A stretch of 53,961 bases of DNA, taken from NCBI GenBank assembly GCA_937936465.1, contig CALDDH010000002.1, forward strand, positions 1 to 53,961. The letters run 5' to 3'. Below the pieces are notes generated by a model. It worked only from the letters and a program-made list of their open reading frames with translations, searched no databases and was not told the origin of the DNA. Below, piece by piece: positions 28,084 to 37,213 of this stretch (its first letter is position 1; the number at the start of each line of letters is the position of its first letter). Both the position numbers and the translations under genes were made by a program. Source of the DNA: an uncultured Mycoplasmatales bacterium (GTDB lineage: Bacteria; Bacillota_I; Bacilli_A; UBA3375).

Positions 28084-29070
28084 TTAATCTAATCTAGTTA
28101 TCTGATCTGATTGTTCTTTATCATAACCTGTTGCAATTAATGTTACTGTTTTATAATTCTCATCTACATCTGGTATATCTTTAAGTCCTGATAAGATTGT
28201 AAATTCATATCCTAAATACTGCAATAAATAATCTTCCACATCATAAGTCTCACCTGGTGTTAGGTAATCTAAATTACCACCTATTAAAACAATAAATTCT
28301 GTTGATCCTGAAATTGAAATTTCTAAAATATTTGATTCAATTGCTTTTTCTAATGCTCTTAGTAAGTTTTCTGATGGAGATAGTTCATTAGAATTAGATT
28401 GACCAATTCCAATCACTGCAAGTCCTTTATCTTTTAAAGACATTTTCAATGTATTTAAATCTATATTAGCACTTACTGTTGATACAGAATCAAGCATTGT
28501 AATAATTGCTTCAACTGCAGTCTTCAATATTTCATCTGGTAATACAAAGGCATCTTCAATATACTTATCCTTATGATTTTCGATTAATTTTTCATTTGGT
28601 ATAACAATTGTAATATCTGTTGACTGCTCCATTTTCTTTATACCTTCTAATGCAACTTGCATTCTTGTTTTACCTTCAAATGCAAATGGTTTAGTAACTA
28701 TGGCAATTGTTAAAATACCCAAACTCTTGCTTAACTCTCCAATGAATGGAGCTGCTCCTGTTCCTGTTCCACCACCCATACCTGAAGCTATAAAAACAAT
28801 ATCAGCATCACTTAAATATTCAACTAATTCTAATGATGATTCTTGTGCTGATTCACGACCAATTTCAGGAATAGCACCTGCACCAAGTCCTTTAGTTAAT
28901 TCTTTACCAATATGAACACGTTCATCAGCTTGCGCATTGTTTAAAGCTTGAGCATCTGTATTGATAGAAAAAGTTTCAATTCCCTTAATTTTAGATTTAA
29001 TAATGTAATCAATTGTATTAGATCCCCCTCCACCGACACCAAAAACTTTTATCTTATAGTTTGAATTCAT
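28084..29070 (-). CDS. ftsZ: FtsZ-family tubulin-like GTPase, divergent and tail-less
   Basis: The GTP-binding half is canonical: GVGGGGSNTI (11-20), NTDAQAL (38-43), and the tubulin signature GMGGGTGTG (97-105). The T7 synergy loop reads N202-I-D204-L-N-T207, where E. coli FtsZ has N-x-D-x-x-D212. The second acid is Thr here, and the usual Pro-Gly before the loop is gone. The protein stops at residue 328, eleven residues after the last core strand, so linker and C-terminal FtsA/SepF-binding peptide are missing. The gene has its own promoter and terminator and is not in a dcw cluster. It may be the division FtsZ altered, or an extra FtsZ-like protein. Confidence 0.88.
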   Translation of the reverse strand: MNSNYKIKVFGVGGGGSNTIDYIIKSKIKGIETFSINTDAQALNNAQADERVHIGKELTKGLGAGAIPEIGRESAQESSLELVEYLSDADIVFIASGMGGGTGTGAAPFIGELSKSLGILTIAIVTKPFAFEGKTRMQVALEGIKKMEQSTDITIVIPNEKLIENHKDKYIEDAFVLPDEILKTAVEAIITMLDSVSTVSANIDLNTLKMSLKDKGLAVIGIGQSNSNELSPSENLLRALEKAIESNILEISISGSTEFIVLIGGNLDYLTPGETYDVEDYLLQYLGYEFTILSGLKDIPDVDENYKTVTLIATGYDKEQSDQITRLD

Positions 29071-29093
29071 TTCGCTCCTTTATTAATTATACT

Positions 29094-29122
29094 AATTATA
29101 ACAATTTTTCTAATAAATTTCT
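29094..29122 (-). promoter_or_regulatory. Promoter of ftsZ
   Basis: On the minus strand TAGAAA (29122-29117), a 17-bp spacer and TATAAT (29099-29094) stand about 24 bases before the ftsZ ATG, with AAAGGAG between. The -10 is perfect and the -35 weak. The 127-bp gap upstream (29071-29197) is otherwise A+T-rich without any gene. Confidence 0.55.
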
Positions 29123-29197
29123 ATTATATTTATAATTTAAAATAATTTAATTAGTTTGATTCATTTTTTTTTAGATTAATTAATAAACATAATAGAT

Positions 29198-30292
29198 TTA
29201 CTTGTTTTCAATAATCTCTAATAACTGTAATATTATTTCATTTGAAACAAAATAATATTTTTCTTTTATTTTCAGAAAATCTGATCCAATTATTAATTTA
29301 TCTTTCAAATAATGATTTTTTTTTACTTGATTTATGAAATCTATTTCAAAATATATTTTTTTATTTTGTCTTAAACTTAAAAAAATCTTCTCTTCAAGTT
29401 GATCACTTATACTAATTTCTTGTTTTTCAATAATCGGCATTATATTATTATTTATGCTGTTCATATATTCTTTAATGCTTTTTGTATTACTATAACGTAT
29501 CTGTTTTAAATATCCACTGGCCCCAAGGCCTACTCCATAATACTCATCTAAATCCCAATAATGAATATTATGTTGGGACTGACAATTTTCATTTGCATAA
29601 TTTGATATTTCATATTGATTATAATTATTCATATTATTAATAATAAAGTCTTGAATCATTTTATAAATTTCAGCTTCTTGATCATCATTAAAATTGTGAT
29701 AATTTTGATTATATAAAATTGTATGCTCTTCTAAAATTAAACTATAGTAAGAAAAATGTGGGATATTGAATTCTTTAACTTTTTCTAAACTATATTTTAT
29801 ATCATCCACATTTTGATTAGGCAAATTAAACATTAAATCTATCGAAAAATTATTAAAATATTTTTTTGCTAATTTAATTGCCTCTATTGCTTCCTGTTGA
29901 TTATATTTACGATTTATTTCTTTAAGTATTTGATCATTAAAAGTTTGTACACCAATACTTAAACGATTAACATGATATTTTTTCAATAAGATTAATAATT
30001 CTTCATTAATATCATCTGGATTACATTCCCATGTAAATTCTAATATTTGATTAAAATCAATTTCTTTATTAATTGCAATTAATAGTTTTTCAATTAAATT
30101 ATTATCTACTGCACTTGGTGTTCCACCACCAACATATATTGTATTAACATTTTGAATTTGATATTCTTTGATTTCTTTGATTAAACAGTCAATATATTGA
30201 CTGACCGGTTGATTTTTTATATGTTTTTTACAAAAATCACAATATGTACAAATATATTTACAAAAAGGAATATGTATATAAAGAGCTTTCAT
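29198..30292 (-). CDS. hemW: Radical SAM protein HemW (heme chaperone family)
   Basis: The N-terminal radical SAM motif CX3CX2C is in HIPFCKYICTYCDFC (about residues 7-21). Conserved HemW features TIYVGGGTPSA, LSIGVQTFN and IDLMFNLPNQ follow. At 364 residues it is near the family length. HemW inserts or carries heme and is often misnamed coproporphyrinogen dehydrogenase. No heme pathway genes are visible here, so its role in this organism is open. Confidence 0.88.
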   Translation of the reverse strand: MKALYIHIPFCKYICTYCDFCKKHIKNQPVSQYIDCLIKEIKEYQIQNVNTIYVGGGTPSAVDNNLIEKLLIAINKEIDFNQILEFTWECNPDDINEELLILLKKYHVNRLSIGVQTFNDQILKEINRKYNQQEAIEAIKLAKKYFNNFSIDLMFNLPNQNVDDIKYSLEKVKEFNIPHFSYYSLILEEHTILYNQNYHNFNDDQEAEIYKMIQDFIINNMNNYNQYEISNYANENCQSQHNIHYWDLDEYYGVGLGASGYLKQIRYSNTKSIKEYMNSINNNIMPIIEKQEISISDQLEEKIFLSLRQNKKIYFEIDFINQVKKNHYLKDKLIIGSDFLKIKEKYYFVSNEIILQLLEIIENK

Positions 30293-30304
30293 CTTCCTCC
30301 TATT

Positions 30305-31429
30305 TCATGCTTTAATTTGTTTTTTATGTTTCTTTCTTTCTAGTCTATATGTTTCTTTGGAGATAATCATTGCACCAATTAATCCAAAACTCATAAATAC
30401 AAAAGAATTAAGACCTTTAGAAATAAATGGTAATGTTACTCCTGTCATTGGTATAACACCAGTTACTCCTCCAATATTTATAAATGCCTGCAGTAAGATT
30501 ACACTAGAAATTCCAAAGCAATAAAGCATCCCAAAACGTTCATGTGCATTAATTCCTATTTTAAATAAAATATATGCAATTATAAAGTACATTGAAATTG
30601 TAAATAAAACACCTATAATACCTAGTTCTTCTGCAATGATTGCAAAGATAAAATCTGAATCAACAACAGGTAAAAACCCTGCTTTTTGAGCTGAATTCAT
30701 AAAGCCACTACCTGTTATACCTCCATTTGATATTGCAATAAATGATTGAACTATTTGATAACCATTTCCACCGGCATCAATAAAAGGATTTAACCATGTA
30801 TGTATTCTTTGAATTTGATATTCAGACATTGTTAGAAATAAAATTGGAATTGTTACTGTAAAAAAGATTAAAAATAAATATAGTAAATGTTTAACTTGTT
30901 GACCATTATAAAAAAGCATTAAAAGAATAACACCTAAGATAATTAATGCTCCACCTAAATCTGGTTGTAAAATTATTAATATTATTCCACTTAATGGAAA
31001 AAGTAATTTTTTAAATAAATCATTTATATCTGGTTCATAATCTAGTTCACCAAATATAAATGATAGATATAATATTACTGCTATTTTATAAAACTCCATT
31101 GGTTGAAAGTCAAAGAAGAAAAAATCAATTACCATTTTAGCTTGTTCTCTTTCTTCTCCAATTAATAGTACAAGAACTAAAAATATAAATGATAATCCAA
31201 ATATATAAACGCTTAAACTTTTCATTAAATAATAAAATTTTTTAGTTCTAGGCATGACAATTGTTATTATAAGAAATATAACTATTATAATAAATATTTG
31301 TTCAAAAATATACATGTATGGGCTTCGGTCACTTACTATCATTTTAATATAACCAGCACTATATACCATTAATATACCAAATAGACTAATTGTTAACCAT
31401 GATAGTAATAAAAAACTATGTCTTTTCAT
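30305..31429 (-). CDS. SEDS-family peptidoglycan polymerase (RodA/FtsW)
   Basis: This 374-residue polytopic protein has about ten transmembrane segments. SEDS hallmarks are FFDFQPMEFYKIAVILYLS, ISNGGITGSGFMNS, the catalytic-acid region VVDSDFIFAIIAEELG, and TGVTLPFISKGLNSF. In the last motif the usual S-Y-G-G-S-S is altered to S-K-G-L-N-S. SEDS proteins polymerise glycan strands with a class B PBP; no PBP is in the window. It sits next to ftsEX; whether it is RodA or FtsW cannot be settled from sequence alone. Confidence 0.88.
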   Translation of the reverse strand: MKRHSFLLLSWLTISLFGILMVYSAGYIKMIVSDRSPYMYIFEQIFIIIVIFLIITIVMPRTKKFYYLMKSLSVYIFGLSFIFLVLVLLIGEEREQAKMVIDFFFFDFQPMEFYKIAVILYLSFIFGELDYEPDINDLFKKLLFPLSGIILIILQPDLGGALIILGVILLMLFYNGQQVKHLLYLFLIFFTVTIPILFLTMSEYQIQRIHTWLNPFIDAGGNGYQIVQSFIAISNGGITGSGFMNSAQKAGFLPVVDSDFIFAIIAEELGIIGVLFTISMYFIIAYILFKIGINAHERFGMLYCFGISSVILLQAFINIGGVTGVIPMTGVTLPFISKGLNSFVFMSFGLIGAMIISKETYRLERKKHKKQIKA

Positions 31430-31433
31430 TGTA

Positions 31434-32321
31434 TTAAACCTTTAAATAATTTCTAATTGCTATAATTGAACCGATTGAACCTACAACCATTCCTACAATA
31501 GGTAAATAAATTAAAACGCTAGTCAATAAGTCAGTTGGGACTAATAATGTATGTGCAAATAATTTTACGATATCTAAAGTTAAAAAATAACTATATGAAT
31601 AAAAAACTAATATAAGTGATATTAAACCACCCGCTAAACCAATTAATAATCCTTCCATAATAAATGGATAACGAATAAACCAATTTGTTGCACCAACTAA
31701 TCTCATAATTGATATTTCATTTTTTCTAGAATCAATTGTTAATTTAATTGTATTAGTAATTAAGAAAACTGTAATAATAAATAAGATTATTAATAAAAAA
31801 AGCATAAATAATTGAACAAATTCTAATGCGCTTACAAGTGAATTTATTCCTTGTTCTTCACCATAATCAACTTCTTGAACACCTTCTATTTCAAGAATAG
31901 ACTTTGATGCTTCTTCTAAGCTATATTCATCACTCTCAAGTGTTACTTCATATACTGGGTATAAAGGATTATCTTCACCCGAGAAATATGTTTTCATAAG
32001 TTCTTGATCTTCGGGATCATCAAAACTTGTTACTAAGTTATTTAACTCATCATCAGGTGATGAGAAAATCGATTCATTAACTCCTTCAACTTCTAAGATT
32101 TCTTTGTTTATTTGAGTTATTTCATCTTCTTGAATACTTGGGTCTAAGTAAACATTGATTTTCAAACTTTCAAAAACACTGTTAGTTAAGTGATTTGTAT
32201 TAGATCCAATAATTAATACTGTTCCAAAAACAAATAATGTTACTGTAACTAGTGTCATTGATGCAATTGTCATTGACATATTTCTTCGCATGCTTTTTAA
32301 TGCTATAATAATATTATTCAT
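31434..32321 (-). CDS. ftsX: Cell division protein FtsX
   Basis: This 295-residue permease-like protein has an N-terminal transmembrane helix (about 17-40), then an external domain (about 45-165). Three C-terminal helices follow, with the cytoplasmic loop IDSRKNEISIMRLVGATNWFI. FtsEX links the cytoplasm to wall hydrolases at division or elongation. It overlaps ftsE by 8 bases. Confidence 0.93.
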   Translation of the reverse strand: MNNIIIALKSMRRNMSMTIASMTLVTVTLFVFGTVLIIGSNTNHLTNSVFESLKINVYLDPSIQEDEITQINKEILEVEGVNESIFSSPDDELNNLVTSFDDPEDQELMKTYFSGEDNPLYPVYEVTLESDEYSLEEASKSILEIEGVQEVDYGEEQGINSLVSALEFVQLFMLFLLIILFIITVFLITNTIKLTIDSRKNEISIMRLVGATNWFIRYPFIMEGLLIGLAGGLISLILVFYSYSYFLTLDIVKLFAHTLLVPTDLLTSVLIYLPIVGMVVGSIGSIIAIRNYLKV

Positions 32322-33486
32322 AAATGTAACCTCCGTATACTTGATTTACAATTTTTCCATCTTTTATTCTTACAACACGTTTTTTATAGCGATTAACTAT
32401 TCCAACATCATGTGTTGCCATCAATATTGTTGTTCCACTTTTATGTATATCCATTAATATTTCCATAATTCCAATTGCATTTTCTGGATCTAAATTACCA
32501 GTTGGCTCATCACAAACAATAATTTCAGGATCAGCTACAATTGCCCTTGCAATAGCAGCTCTTTGTTGTTGCCCCCCACTTAATTCATTTGGATATTTAT
32601 CTTTATGTGTTGTTAAACCAACTTTTTTCAATACTTTTAGAACTTGTTCTTTACGATCTTTTCTTGGATACCCAATTACTTCTAAACTAAATTTAACATT
32701 ATCATAAATTGTTTTATCCTCAAGTAATTTATAATCCTGAAAAATAACTCCAACTTTACGTCTTAATTCTGGTAATTTCTTTCTTTTTAATTTATTAACA
32801 TCAGATCCTAATACGATAAGTTCCCCCTCAGTACCTTTTAATTCACGATATATTAATTTAATCATTGATGATTTCCCTGCACCTGAAATACCAACAAAAT
32901 AAACAAATTCTCCTTCATGGATTTTTAAGTTAATTCCATTTAATATTTTCTCACGTTCTATTTGTAAAAATATATCTTTAAACTCAATGATTGTAGGGTT
33001 CATTGATTTTTCTTGTTTATATTCATTAAACGAACTGCCCTCTTTGTCAAAGACTTGATTTGACTGATTTACTTGCTGATTTTCTTTTGGCTGGTTATCA
33101 ACTATTATTTTTTCTATTTCAGAAGTTTTTTTAAAATCAAAATCTTGCTCTTCTGTTATTACAGAATCAACATATTCTATTTTTTCTTCTTCTGCCAATT
33201 TAGGAGGATCTTGTTCAATATCTTTTTGTTCTATTTTATCTTGATCATTTTTATTATCACTGGTTTTTAAATCATCATTCAAATAATCAAAATCTTTTAA
33301 AGTTTCCTCTTTTGTAAATTCAGCACGATGCATTTCTTTTTGTTTCATTTCATTATATGTTACATTAATTTGATCATCTAATCTTTCATTCAAATCTTTT
33401 ATTTGCTCGGTTCTAAATGTAATAGTTTCATTTTTTTTAGTTTTATCTAATAACTGTTCAATATGATCTTTATTTTCTTTTGACAT
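32314..33486 (-). CDS. ftsE: FtsE with long acidic N-terminal extension
   Basis: The C-terminal 229 residues (from about 162) are a standard FtsE: Walker A GISGAGKSS, signature LSGGQQQRAAIARAI, Walker B VCDEPTGNLD. Ahead of it lie about 160 residues rich in E, D, K, N and Q. These start with a likely coiled coil (about 5-60) and continue as low-complexity acidic sequence. AGGAGAAAA lies directly before the ATG at 33486. No ribosome-binding site precedes the internal Met 162, so the extension is translated. Ordinary FtsE is about 228 residues. It partners FtsX, encoded next. Confidence 0.92.
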   Translation of the reverse strand: MSKENKDHIEQLLDKTKKNETITFRTEQIKDLNERLDDQINVTYNEMKQKEMHRAEFTKEETLKDFDYLNDDLKTSDNKNDQDKIEQKDIEQDPPKLAEEEKIEYVDSVITEEQDFDFKKTSEIEKIIVDNQPKENQQVNQSNQVFDKEGSSFNEYKQEKSMNPTIIEFKDIFLQIEREKILNGINLKIHEGEFVYFVGISGAGKSSMIKLIYRELKGTEGELIVLGSDVNKLKRKKLPELRRKVGVIFQDYKLLEDKTIYDNVKFSLEVIGYPRKDRKEQVLKVLKKVGLTTHKDKYPNELSGGQQQRAAIARAIVADPEIIVCDEPTGNLDPENAIGIMEILMDIHKSGTTILMATHDVGIVNRYKKRVVRIKDGKIVNQVYGGYIYE

Positions 33487-33493
33487 TTTTCTC

Positions 33494-34579
33494 CTATTTT
33501 ATTAAATTATTATATATGAATTCATCAATTTCACCTGACAATACTTTATCTGGTTGTGAACTTTCATATCCACTATCATGATCTTTAACCATTTTATATG
33601 GATGTAAAATATATGATCTTTTTTGTGAACCAAATGCAATATCATTGTTAGTATCAACAAATTTATTTTTTTTATCTTTATTTTTTATTTGCTCTAATTC
33701 ATATAATTTAATTTTTAATATCTTAAGTGCTTTATCTTTATTTCTTAATTGACTTCTCTCATTTTGACAACTAACAACTGTCTTTGTTGGTAGATGTGTA
33801 ATTCTAACTGCTGAGTCCGTTGTATTAACGCTTTGTCCTCCAGCACCTGATGATCTATAAGTATCAATTCTTAAATCTGTTTGTTTAATTTCAATATCAA
33901 TCTCACCTTCAATTAATGGTGTTACTTTAACCGCTGCAAATGATGTGTGACGCCTATTTGCAGAATCAAATGGAGACATCCTGACCAACCGATGAATACC
34001 ACTTTCATTTTTTAGTTTTCCATATAACATTGATCCTTTTATTTCAAATGTAATATTTTTTATACCTGCAGTTTCACCTTTATGTAAATTTAAAATAGCA
34101 ACTTGTAAGTTTTCTTTTTGAGCATATTTATTATACATTTCATATAACATTTCAGCCCAATCTTGTGATTCAACTCCACCTGCACCGGGATTTATTTCGA
34201 TTATAACATCAAAATCATCATTATCACCATTTAATAAGACAATTAATTCAAAGTTTTGATATGCATCATTTAAGCTTTTATATTCCAAAAGAAGTTCAGT
34301 TTCAGACAGATCTCCTTCTTCAAATAATTCAATATACATTGAGAAATTTTCAAATATTTCTTCCAATTTTAATTTATGATTTATTAATCTTTTTAATTGA
34401 GATTGTCGCTTTAATTTAATAGAAACAATTTTAGGATTATCCCAAAATTGATTCTCTTGACTTTCAATTTCAATTGTTTTTAGTTCAGTTATATTGTCTT
34501 TGAATTCCTTTTTATTTATAATTCCTTGAAATTTTTTGAAAATTATTGCTGTTTCTTTTTTAATTAAATAAATTTCCAT
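33494..34579 (-). CDS. prfB: Peptide chain release factor 2, no programmed frameshift
   Basis: RF2 recognises UAA and UGA. The GGQ motif is in RSSGAGGQSVNTTDSAVRITH, and RF2-type flanks DWAEMLYEMY and ESQDW are present. The start is placed at the ATG at 34579, giving MEIYLIKKE, which matches the RF2 N-terminus and follows the secA stop by one base. In-frame codons upstream belong to the secA 3' end. The usual in-frame TGA with +1 shift early in prfB is absent: the frame is open from codon 1. Length 361 residues. Confidence 0.93.
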   Translation of the reverse strand: MEIYLIKKETAIIFKKFQGIINKKEFKDNITELKTIEIESQENQFWDNPKIVSIKLKRQSQLKRLINHKLKLEEIFENFSMYIELFEEGDLSETELLLEYKSLNDAYQNFELIVLLNGDNDDFDVIIEINPGAGGVESQDWAEMLYEMYNKYAQKENLQVAILNLHKGETAGIKNITFEIKGSMLYGKLKNESGIHRLVRMSPFDSANRRHTSFAAVKVTPLIEGEIDIEIKQTDLRIDTYRSSGAGGQSVNTTDSAVRITHLPTKTVVSCQNERSQLRNKDKALKILKIKLYELEQIKNKDKKNKFVDTNNDIAFGSQKRSYILHPYKMVKDHDSGYESSQPDKVLSGEIDEFIYNNLIK

Positions 34580-34580
34580 T

Positions 34581-37079
34581 TTACTTACCGCAACAATCCT
34601 TATATTTTTTACCACTCCCACATGGGCATTTTTCATTACGACCAACTTTTGTTGTATTGATTACAGTTTTATTTTTTTGTCCAACAATTTTACTGTGCTG
34701 AGCTTCCATTAAATTAACTTGATTTTCTCTTTGAGTATTAGTTCTAACTTTTCCTTTTAAAATAATTTTAATGATTTCACTTTCAACTCTTGACAACATT
34801 TCTTCAAACATACGTCGTCCTTCTCTTTGGTATTCATGTAATGGATCTATTTGACCATATCCACGTAAACCAATACTTTGACGTAAAACTTGCATTTCAT
34901 CGATATGATTAATCCATGCTTCATCAAAAACCCTTAAAATTACCATTTTTAAATAATTATTAAACTTTTCTTGTCCTAATTGCTCAATTTTATTTATAAA
35001 TTCAATTTCAGCTAAATCTATTATTTTTTGTTTTGCCTCTTCTTCTAAAGTAATACTCACTTCTTCATTTGTAAAAGAAGCTTTAATTGCATCATTAAAT
35101 TCATCTGTATTTTTATTAGATAAATATAAATCTACAATTCTTGAAGCATAATCTTTAATTATATCTTTAGTATTATCAATAATATCTGTATTTTCTAAAA
35201 TGAAATCTCTTTGGTCATAAATTACTTCTCTTTGCTCTCTCATAACATCATCGTATTTAAGAACTGTTTTTCTTGTATCAAAGTTGATACTTTCAACTTT
35301 CCGTTGTGATGTTTCAATTTGTTTTGTTAATCTTTTGTTTTTCAGTGCACCTGTTCCTTCAAATCTCTTAAGTAAACTTTCAATCGTTTTACTTTTATAT
35401 CTTTTTAGTAGATCATCTTCAAATGAAACAAAGAAAGCTGTTTCACCTTTATCACCTTGACGTCCTGAACGTCCACGTAATTGATTATCAATTCTTCTTG
35501 ATTCATGCCTTTCTGTACCAATTACAAATAATCCAGCAGGGTCTTCTTCACTATTTGTTACTTTACTAATAAATGGTTTTAAATCTTTAACTTCTTGTGA
35601 AATTTTAATATCTGTACCACGTCCTGCCATATTAGTTGCAATTGTAATTGATCCTCTTTGACCTGCGTTTGCAATAATCTCTGCTTCTTTTTCATGTTCC
35701 TTAGCATTTAAAACAGAAACTTCAATGTTTTCTTTTCTAAGGCGTGAAGATATACGCATACTACTTTCAATTGCTACTGTACCAATCAATAATGGTTGAC
35801 CATGTGTATGTCTTTCTTTAATAATATCAATCATATAATCAAGTTTTTCATTTTCAGTTATAAATAATGTATCTTGAGAATCTTTTCTGATTAACTTTTC
35901 ATTTGTTGGAATACAAATAACTTCTAAGCCATAAGTTTTTACAAATTCTTCTTCTTCAGTTTTTGCTGTACCTGTCATCCCAGCAATGTGCGAGTATAAT
36001 CTAAAGAAATTTTGAAATGTAATTGTTGCAAGAGTTTTTGTCTCTTTATTAGTTTTAACATTTTCTTTTGCTTCTAATGCTTGATGAAGACCATCAGAAT
36101 ATGCACGTCCTTCCATCAGGCGACCTGTAAATGAATCAACTATAATAATTTTTCCATCTTTCACAACATAATCAATATCTTTGTACATGCAATAATTAGC
36201 TTTTAATGCTTGGTTCACCGAATGTAAATAACCTGAGTTTTCAACATCAAATAAATTACCACGTACAAGTAATCTTTCAATTTTTTCAATTCCACTTTTA
36301 CGTAAATATGCAACTTTATCTGTTATATTAACAACATAGTCATCAGTCTCTTTAAATCCTTTTACAAGTGCATCTGTTTTATAATATATTTCTAAAGATT
36401 TTTTTTCTTGACCTGAGATAATAAGTGGAGTTCTAGCTTCATCTATTAAGATTGAATCAACCTCATCTATTATTACATATTTTAAATTCCTTAAAGTTTT
36501 GTCTTCTTTATAAAGAACCATATTATCACGTAAGTAATCAAAACCTAATTCATTATTTGTCACATATGTTATATCCGAGTTGTATGCTTCTTTTTTTTCT
36601 TCTTTAGTCATATCTCTTGCACTATATCCAACTGTTAAACCAAGGAAATTATATAAAACACCCATTTCCTCGGCATCACGCTTTGCTAAGTAATCATTTA
36701 CTGTAACAACATGTACACCCTCTTTATTTAAAGCCATCATATATACAGCAAGTGTTGATGTTAAAGTTTTACCCTCACCAGTTTTCATTTCAGAAATTTT
36801 ACCATCTATAAGTGCTTGAGCCCCAATCAATTGCACTTTAAATGGTGTCATTTTCAAACAACGAGTTGCTGATTCTTTAACCGTTGCAAAACAATCAACC
36901 ATAATATCATTGAAAGTTTTACCTGCTTTTATTTCTCCTATAAAATAATTTGTTTTTTCTTGTAATTCAAGATCACTATATTTTTTATATTCCTCTTCTT
37001 TTTTAATTATATCTTCAGCTACTTTTTCATACTTTTTAATATATTTCTTTTCTGTATCAAATACATTTTTTATTGTCAT
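34581..37079 (-). CDS. secA: Preprotein translocase ATPase SecA
   Basis: This 832-residue motor drives proteins through SecYEG. Walker A is in MKTGEGKTLTS, the DEAD-like box in IDEVDSILIDEARTPLIISG, and motifs TNMAGRGTDI and QLRGRSGRQGD are present. A C-terminal SEC-C zinc motif CPCGSGKKYKDCC closes it. The secA-prfB linkage is the Bacillus arrangement. A weak promoter (TACAAT at 37112-37107) lies upstream. Confidence 0.97.
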   Translation of the reverse strand: MTIKNVFDTEKKYIKKYEKVAEDIIKKEEEYKKYSDLELQEKTNYFIGEIKAGKTFNDIMVDCFATVKESATRCLKMTPFKVQLIGAQALIDGKISEMKTGEGKTLTSTLAVYMMALNKEGVHVVTVNDYLAKRDAEEMGVLYNFLGLTVGYSARDMTKEEKKEAYNSDITYVTNNELGFDYLRDNMVLYKEDKTLRNLKYVIIDEVDSILIDEARTPLIISGQEKKSLEIYYKTDALVKGFKETDDYVVNITDKVAYLRKSGIEKIERLLVRGNLFDVENSGYLHSVNQALKANYCMYKDIDYVVKDGKIIIVDSFTGRLMEGRAYSDGLHQALEAKENVKTNKETKTLATITFQNFFRLYSHIAGMTGTAKTEEEEFVKTYGLEVICIPTNEKLIRKDSQDTLFITENEKLDYMIDIIKERHTHGQPLLIGTVAIESSMRISSRLRKENIEVSVLNAKEHEKEAEIIANAGQRGSITIATNMAGRGTDIKISQEVKDLKPFISKVTNSEEDPAGLFVIGTERHESRRIDNQLRGRSGRQGDKGETAFFVSFEDDLLKRYKSKTIESLLKRFEGTGALKNKRLTKQIETSQRKVESINFDTRKTVLKYDDVMREQREVIYDQRDFILENTDIIDNTKDIIKDYASRIVDLYLSNKNTDEFNDAIKASFTNEEVSITLEEEAKQKIIDLAEIEFINKIEQLGQEKFNNYLKMVILRVFDEAWINHIDEMQVLRQSIGLRGYGQIDPLHEYQREGRRMFEEMLSRVESEIIKIILKGKVRTNTQRENQVNLMEAQHSKIVGQKNKTVINTTKVGRNEKCPCGSGKKYKDCCGK

Positions 37080-37150
37080 TAGTTCTCCTTTGCCCTGTCC
37101 TTTTATATTGTAGCAAAAAAATGAAATATAATAAAGTTTTTTACTATTTA

Positions 37151-37179
37151 TTTAAATATTAATAAAGGTGTGTTATAAT
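37151..37179 (+). promoter_or_regulatory. Promoter of the plus-strand symporter gene
   Basis: TTTAAA (37151-37156), a 17-bp spacer and TATAAT (37174-37179), the latter extended by TGT, lie 35 bases before the ATG. It is divergent from the secA promoter in the same 134-bp gap. Confidence 0.55.
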
Positions 37180-37213
37180 TTGAATATTAAAAATATATAT
37201 TAAAGGATATTAA

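Noticed and set aside
34580-34645. In-frame upstream extension of prfB by 22 codons.
   Set aside because: It lies inside the secA 3' end encoding the SEC-C motif, has no ribosome-binding site, and does not resemble RF2; the ATG at 34579 gives the family N-terminus.
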